A program made the translations under genes and the position numbers. 64,000 nt of DNA, from the NCBI GenBank assembly GCA_020723325.1, contig DYJD01000005.1, forward strand, positions 124,001 to 188,000, written 5' to 3'. The stretch comes from Desulfosudis oleivorans (GTDB lineage Bacteria > Desulfobacterota > Desulfobacteria > Desulfobacterales > SURF-7). Below the pieces are notes generated by a model that saw only the letters and a list, made by a program, of their open reading frames with translations, did no database searches and was not told where the DNA came from. Below are positions 59,317 to 64,000 of this stretch, in pieces. Numbering within the stretch: position 1 is the stretch's first letter; every line of letters starts with the position of its first letter.

Positions 59317-60684
59317 ATGGCCGAACTTTTCGAGCCCGAAAAGCTGCCGCCGAAATCCTACCGGCTGCGAATCGAAAAACTGGCGGAACAAATCACCGAT
59401 CCGGTACAGAAACTGAAATTTTTAAACAAGGCCCTTGCGGATTACAACCGGGAAAAAGACCAACAAATTGAATTTGTTGAATTGCCCATGGGCAACGGCC
59501 GCCGTCGCACTTTTTTCATGGTAATTTTGGGCTTGGCTGCCCTTGCGGGTGGCGTAGGGGCCTTTGTGGCATTTTCCCAGGGAAAGATAAAGCTTACTAT
59601 TGCCCGGCATTTTCAAACCAGGACCGAACAGATGGTCTATCACCCCATGGCCGACACTACAATTGAAACCGCTGCGATCGAGCCGTTGCCTGAGAAGGGC
59701 CCTGAAGTTCATCAGCCGGAGACGGCTGTATTTCCTGAATATCCGGATACACTGGTTTGGATGATCGAAAAAACAAACGAAAGCGAATACTACAGCAACC
59801 GCTTACGGATTTTTACGAGCCAGACAATTGAAAACATTCCCAGAAACTACCAGCAGATTCCCCTTGCCGCCACCGACCCGCCCCAAACCCCGGGGATGAC
59901 CGACAAGGTGGCAGGCATACTTTTTCATGCCTCGGAAAGCGACATTTACGCCTTTCAGCCGGAAATGACCCAATCCATCAAGGAATACAGCCGCCTGTTG
60001 ATCCGCTATATACGCGAGAAAAAAGCCTACCATTATTTCATTGACCGCTTCGGCCAGGTTTATCGGCTCGTGCGTGAAGATCATGCGGCTTTTCATGCCG
60101 GGAATTCCATCTGGACCGACACCGAGTCCATTTATCTTGACCTGAATCATGCCTTTATCGGGATTTGTTTTGAGGGCAAGGATTTCAAGAACAATCACCG
60201 CCGCAAGGGCCGAACCAATGGAAACGGGAATTCCACCCACATCGTCCCCATGGACAAATCTTCCATCAGTGAAACCCAGTTGCGCTCCGGCAAGGAACTG
60301 ACCGACTGGCTGCGGGTAAAATATGGAATTCCCCAAGGAAATTGCGTGCCCCATTGTCTGGTGTCGGTGAATCCCTATGACCTGCTGATCGGTCATCATC
60401 TGGACTTGTCTTATGACTTTCCCTTTGATATGTTCGGACTGAGCAATAAATATCAGGAACGGATTCCCGCCATAACCGAATTCGGTTTTTCATATAACAA
60501 TTATTTTACCGAAATCATGAAGGGACGTATCTGGCCGGGTATAGCCCTTTCTGAAGAAGACCTGAAAAAGCGCGCGGATGAACGCAAAATGCCCCTCAAG
60601 GAGTATCGCCGACTTCTGAACAATCAGTTTAAAAAACTATTCGAACAGCAAAAAGGCAGGAACCACACCAAAATCGAATCGTGA
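59317..60684 (+). CDS. Membrane-anchored N-acetylmuramoyl-L-alanine amidase-like protein
   Basis: 455 residues from ATG 59317 behind GAGGAAG. A cytoplasmic N-terminus of about 63 residues precedes one membrane helix (FFMVILGLAALAGGVGAFVA), leaving a large periplasmic part. From about residue 205 it has an Amidase_2/PGRP fold: AGILFHASESD (first zinc His), AYHYFIDRFGQVYRLV, AFHAGNSIW, HAFIGICFEGKD and LLIGHHLDLSYDFPFDMFG (second zinc His). It probably cuts the amide between MurNAc and L-Ala. The cytoplasmic tail could contact the actin-like ATPase encoded upstream. The AMIN-domain protein follows 40 bases later. Confidence 0.86.
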   Translation: MAELFEPEKLPPKSYRLRIEKLAEQITDPVQKLKFLNKALADYNREKDQQIEFVELPMGNGRRRTFFMVILGLAALAGGVGAFVAFSQGKIKLTIARHFQTRTEQMVYHPMADTTIETAAIEPLPEKGPEVHQPETAVFPEYPDTLVWMIEKTNESEYYSNRLRIFTSQTIENIPRNYQQIPLAATDPPQTPGMTDKVAGILFHASESDIYAFQPEMTQSIKEYSRLLIRYIREKKAYHYFIDRFGQVYRLVREDHAAFHAGNSIWTDTESIYLDLNHAFIGICFEGKDFKNNHRRKGRTNGNGNSTHIVPMDKSSISETQLRSGKELTDWLRVKYGIPQGNCVPHCLVSVNPYDLLIGHHLDLSYDFPFDMFGLSNKYQERIPAITEFGFSYNNYFTEIMKGRIWPGIALSEEDLKKRADERKMPLKEYRRLLNNQFKKLFEQQKGRNHTKIES

Positions 60685-60724
60685 TCAGGCCCTTGAATCA
60701 CTACCAACCCATGGAGCCGCTGTG

Positions 60725-61576
60725 ATGAATACTCAAAAAATAAATTGTCCGAAATGCCGGAGCGAAAAAACCGCACCCATACCTATGAATGCCCTGCGCC
60801 GGATTACGGGCTATGTGTATCCCCGCAAGTCCTATCTATGCCTGGATTGCCGAGCGCATTTCAGCCGTTTTGCAAATCCCTTCCAAAGCCGTTTCTCCAA
60901 GTTCGGCGCAGGTGCCGTGGTTGCAACCGTCCTTTTATGCCTTGCCCTTCTGATTCTATGGAAAGGCCGGCACGGATCGGTTCAGGACAATGCCCCGGCG
61001 ATGAAGATCAGCGAGCCCCAGGCAGGATCCCCGCGGATGTCCATTCCCAAAATGCCTCCCCCTGAAACCCAAGATACGGCCGCAGCCTCCCGGAGTGAAA
61101 CGGATACGTCATCTGCGGCGGCCGCCGCCACTGCCGCGCCACCCCCGGAACAAGCACCGCCGGAGCAGGCAAAAACCGCGAAAGATGAAAAAGTACAAGG
61201 GGCTTCCACTTCTCCGGCACCCGCAGCTTCTTTGACTCCCATGTCCGCAAACCAATTGAGAAAGCTTTTTGATGTCACCATCAATCCCGCCAACGGCCTG
61301 GCCGGTATTCAGATCCAGGCCGACGGCCCCATTCAAGATTATCGCTCCTTCATGTTGACCGATCCACACCGCCTGGTCATCGACCTTGCCGGCCGCTGGG
61401 AAAAGCCGCGTGCTTACAGCATTGAAACCGGCAATCAAGTGGTTACAAAAATCCGGCTCTGGAAATATGATAACAAGCTGCGCATCGTGGGGGATTTGCA
61501 GGCCGATCAAAAAATCACCGCGGTCTTTCAAACAACCGCCGACGGCCTGGTAGCTCGGTTGGAATCAGCCCCTTAA
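60725..61576 (+). CDS. Zinc-ribbon/TM/AMIN-domain protein
   Basis: 283 residues from ATG 60725; an in-frame GTG at 60722 shares the GGAG site. The order is unusual. A cytoplasmic zinc ribbon comes first (CPKC at 8-11, CLDC at about 38-41), then one membrane helix (AGAVVATVLLCLALLILW). A low-complexity Pro/Ala/Gln linker of about 100 residues follows, then a C-terminal AMIN domain (LAGIQIQADGPIQDYRSFML, then RLVIDLAGRWEK and VTKIRLWKYDNKLRIVGDL). AMIN domains bind peptidoglycan and localise amidases and pilus secretins. Directly after an amidase gene, it may position or regulate that enzyme, with the ribbon as an inner signal module. Confidence 0.85.
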   Translation: MNTQKINCPKCRSEKTAPIPMNALRRITGYVYPRKSYLCLDCRAHFSRFANPFQSRFSKFGAGAVVATVLLCLALLILWKGRHGSVQDNAPAMKISEPQAGSPRMSIPKMPPPETQDTAAASRSETDTSSAAAAATAAPPPEQAPPEQAKTAKDEKVQGASTSPAPAASLTPMSANQLRKLFDVTINPANGLAGIQIQADGPIQDYRSFMLTDPHRLVIDLAGRWEKPRAYSIETGNQVVTKIRLWKYDNKLRIVGDLQADQKITAVFQTTADGLVARLESAP

Positions 61577-61720
61577 ATCCCGTGTGGCAGCATATCCTTG
61601 CAGTTGCCTGACTGCTATGCTATCGTCAATACCGGCGTGGGTACTAAAACCGGTATTCGGCGCAAGCACCTCGCATAATCTTGCTCAGCAATCGATGATG
61701 ATGACCTGGATGAGGAGAAA

Positions 61721-63211
61721 ATGACAGCAATCATACCCAGAAATGACAAGGCTCAGGCAGTACGGGTCTCACGCCAGTTAATGGCCGATGCTTTTTTTGT
61801 GATCTGTTTCATCGTGGTTTTTATTGCCGCCCGCGTGGGTTTGGTGGCCATGACTTTCGGCCAACTGGCTTTTTTCTTTTTTGCCGTGACCTTCACCCAA
61901 GCCGCCTTTTTCATTATCCTGCGCACCGGCATGAACAAGGGATTCAAGGATCCCAGTCTTACCATGGCGCAGATCACGTCAGCCATCATCTTCATCACCT
62001 ATTTTTTATATTTTGTTCAGGAAGTCCGGGGCGGAATCATCATTTTATATTTTCTGACCATTTTATTCGGCGCTTTTCAGCTCACCCTAAAAGGCTTTAT
62101 CTTTGTATCCCTGGTAGCCATTTGCGGCTATGGAATGGTAATCATCTTGAACGTTATTTACAATCCGCCCGGATTCAACTTGGCCTCCAATATCGTGCTA
62201 TGGACAATCTGCGCCCTGGGTTTGGGCTGGCTTTCTTTCATCGGCAGTTATTTGAATCGCATACGGGACAAATTAAAATCAAGGGAAAGCGAATTGCAGG
62301 CAAGTAAAACCAGATTGTATGAAGCCATTTTGGAAATCAAGAAGCACGCGGAAATATTGAACACCTCATCAGAAGGGCTCACCGGCCTCTCCACCCAGAT
62401 GTCCGGAGGCGCCGCTGATATGTCCGACATCTCTGACAATGTGGCCGCCGCCTATGGAAAATTCAATGACAATACCAAATCCGTGGCCGCCTCCATGGAG
62501 CAGCTCTCCAACAATGCCAACATGGTGGCGGCTTCCGTGGAGCAAATGACCGGCACCATCAATGAAATCGCCCAAAACACTAACAGCGCCCAAAAAATAG
62601 CCCTGGAGTCCGTTTCCCAATCCAAAAGTGTTTCAGAAAAAGTCCACCGGCTGGGGAAATCAGCCCAGGAAGTCGGCAACGTCACCGAAGCCATCAAGGA
62701 TATTTCCGAGCAAACCAATCTCTTGGCCCTCAACGCCACCATTGAAGCAGCCAGGGCCGGTGAGGCGGGTAAAGGCTTTTCGGTGGTGGCCAATGAAATC
62801 AAGGAGCTGGCCAGGCAGACCTCCACCGCCACCCAGCGGATCAAGGAACAGATTGAAGGGATTCAGGATGCCACGGCCGAAACCGTGCGTGAAATCAGTC
62901 AAATAACCGACATCATCAATCAACTGAATGATTTCGTCACCATTATCGCCTCGGCCGTGGAGGAACAATCCGCCACTACCAAGGAAATTGCCGGCAATAT
63001 GGCCCAAGCCTCCATTGGTATTGCCGGGATCAATACCAGCATGGCCCAGAGCTCGGTGGCGGCCCAGGAAATTTCCAGGGACATCTCGGAAGTCAATCAG
63101 GCTGCCGGCAATATGGCTGCCCAAAGCAATCAAGTCAATGTAAGCGTCCAACAACTCATGGAGCTTTCCAAGCAGTTGAACGATATGGTGGCGCGTTTCA
63201 GTGCCATGTAA
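61721..63211 (+). CDS. Methyl-accepting chemotaxis protein with a multi-helix membrane domain
   Basis: 496 residues from ATG 61721 behind GAGGAGA. About six hydrophobic helices occupy residues 20-185, with no large periplasmic sensor. A coiled region and the signalling domain follow, including the near-invariant hairpin tip [20 protein letters not shown] followed by [20 protein letters not shown]. The tip contacts CheA and CheW. The sensor may detect a membrane or lipid-soluble signal, or membrane energy state. No other che genes are in the window. It ends the plus-strand cluster that starts with the actin-like gene, 144 bases after the AMIN gene. Confidence 0.95.
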   Translation: MTAIIPRNDKAQAVRVSRQLMADAFFVICFIVVFIAARVGLVAMTFGQLAFFFFAVTFTQAAFFIILRTGMNKGFKDPSLTMAQITSAIIFITYFLYFVQEVRGGIIILYFLTILFGAFQLTLKGFIFVSLVAICGYGMVIILNVIYNPPGFNLASNIVLWTICALGLGWLSFIGSYLNRIRDKLKSRESELQASKTRLYEAILEIKKHAEILNTSSEGLTGLSTQMSGGAADMSDISDNVAAAYGKFNDNTKSVAASMEQLSNNANMVAASVEQMTGTINEIAQNTNSAQKIALESVSQSKSVSEKVHRLGKSAQEVGNVTEAIKDISEQTNLLALNATIEAARAGEAGKGFSVVANEIKELARQTSTATQRIKEQIEGIQDATAETVREISQITDIINQLNDFVTIIASAVEEQSATTKEIAGNMAQASIGIAGINTSMAQSSVAAQEISRDISEVNQAAGNMAAQSNQVNVSVQQLMELSKQLNDMVARFSAM

Positions 63212-63758
63212 TCTTCGGTCTTCACAGAGCAGATGTTCGGTAATCTGAATCCTCCGAAAATCTGGCCGTTCTGAATACGCATCCATCTAATGCTGGTAGC
63301 CATAGCTATACATATTAATTCAGCAGCGCCAATTAACTGAATAATCTGGTAACTGTTACGATCAGCGCCCAAAAAATCTCCGATATATCGCCATTGATTT
63401 AATGCGATAAAAAAATTCCATGGCTTCACTAAGGAAAGGGCTTGGAATTTAAATTCGGATTTGCTATAGAGGCTAAATCGATCCAGCGATCAACATTAAG
63501 GATTGCCGCTTTGGATCCCTAAATTCATCCGGCTGCGGCAGTCCTCCGGCATCCCGGCGATCATGTATACACAACCGCATTCTGTCTGATCCTTCACGGG
63601 CTTCACGTGCTGTATCATTTTCCGGGATGGGCATTCGCCGGACTCGGTCACGCTTTTTATCCATTCAAGAATAAGGCAGCAACGGTCAACAATCGCCGTC
63701 GCCTGACACATGAAACAGGCGCGGTTTTCAACTCGGCACTAAAAAGTAAGGATGGTCT
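63212..63758. other. Gene-free stretch after the chemoreceptor
   Basis: 547 bases with no convincing gene. Minus-strand frames at 63473-63664 and 63496-63711 overlap each other in different phases, lack ribosome sites and show no recognisable motif. No tandem repeat or clear terminator is visible. The right end should hold the promoter of the gene starting at 63759. Confidence 0.4.
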
Positions 63759-64000
63759 ATGACCCAAAATAAATCCGATGTTTTCGAATCTTCGGCCATG
63801 CCGGCTGATTGGCTGAAATCCATGGTAGGCCTGTGGGAAGGGTTACCGCGCTTGTGGTTTGAATTGAGTAAAAACAAACCCAACGAGCCAGGGCCTGAAA
63901 AAGGCAACGGCCAGAACTTCAAGGCCTCGGCAGATGCGGCCCTAAAAAGCTGGCAGGCTGTTGCCGCCGCCGTAAGCGCGCCCGAATCCGTTCACACGGC
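63759..64000 (+). CDS. N-terminal fragment of an unidentified protein (runs off the window)
   Basis: ATG 63759 follows AAGGATG at suitable spacing, and the frame stays open for 80 codons to the window end. It begins MTQNKSDVFESSAMPADWLK and includes WEGLPRLWFELSKNKP and AADAALKSWQAVAAAV-like helical sequence. There is no signal peptide. The amphipathic, Trp-containing helices recall polyhydroxyalkanoate-associated proteins, but too little is visible to assign a family. Confidence 0.6.
   Translation, partial: MTQNKSDVFESSAMPADWLKSMVGLWEGLPRLWFELSKNKPNEPGPEKGNGQNFKASADAALKSWQAVAAAVSAPESVHT

Noticed and set aside
63473-63711. Two short minus-strand frames after the chemoreceptor
   Set aside because: They overlap in different phases, lack ribosome sites and show no family motif.

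Overview
The window looks like a chromosomal segment of a GC-rich anaerobic deltaproteobacterium (Desulfobacterota, probably Desulfobacterales). This is inferred from the gene mix: several CoA-linked beta-oxidation modules with TetR or MarR regulators, an oxygen-sensitive 2-hydroxyacyl-CoA dehydratase with its activator, a B12-type radical SAM protein, sigma-54 control, hybrid histidine kinases and a type I-C CRISPR system. No rRNA, tRNA, insertion sequence, prophage or replication origin was seen. About 47 protein genes are supported.

Layout. 1-5350: a minus-strand acyl-CoA operon (thiolase, DUF35 Zn-ribbon/OB protein, partial enoyl-CoA hydratase) divergent from a MerR-TetR fusion regulator, then a membrane protein, a fatty acid hydroxylase and a small exported protein. 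5580-15410: a complete type I-C CRISPR-Cas locus. It has 31 repeats and 30 spacers, transcribed leftward from a leader next to cas2. The gene order is unusual (cas5-cas8c-cas7-cas3-cas4-cas1-cas2), and there is a clear internal start for Cas11c inside cas8c. 15585-18268: two four-helix-bundle genes associated with heptameric DNA repeats, and an XRE regulator with a degenerate ImmA/IrrE domain. 18269-29256: a lipoprotein esterase, a DUF4105 protein, a large hybrid histidine kinase, a second esterase, and a sigma-54 activator followed by an exported papain-like protease with a canonical -24/-12 promoter.

29505-41616: a MarR-controlled 2-hydroxyacyl-CoA dehydratase operon, a spermidine-synthase-like protein, a GNAT acetyltransferase, an isoprenylcysteine methyltransferase-like protein, a TetR/acyl-CoA dehydrogenase operon with promoter and operators visible, a radical SAM protein and an MscS channel. 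41831-45788: a FadN/FadA-type beta-oxidation operon with a -35/-10 promoter abutting a perfect operator palindrome. 45941-53248: a trypsin-like lipoprotein; then a 1115-residue protein with metallophosphoesterase, NACHT and C-terminal FGE/C-type-lectin domains; then an MFS exporter. 53465-64000: an AbrB/PIN toxin-antitoxin pair with its operator, a CorA-like transporter, a zinc-ribbon microprotein, a soluble hybrid kinase, and a plus-strand cluster of actin-like ATPase, membrane-anchored peptidoglycan amidase, zinc-ribbon/TM/AMIN protein and chemoreceptor.

The most unusual object is the metallophosphoesterase-NACHT-FGE protein (47895-51242). The last 37 codons have the layout of a diversity-generating-retroelement (DGR) variable region: conserved RGGSW and GFRCAR blocks around a run of NNC/NNT codons. 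No template repeat or reverse transcriptase is present in the window. It reads as a possible immune or conflict NTPase with a hypervariable sensor, and repeat-rich DNA flanks it on both sides. A second theme is the intergenic DNA itself: hexameric (TCGNNN) and heptameric (GAAGGNT, GATTTGA) arrays often occur as facing inverted pairs, together with 76-bp REP/MITE-like elements carrying a GGAGCGGCTTCCAGCCGCGA-type core.
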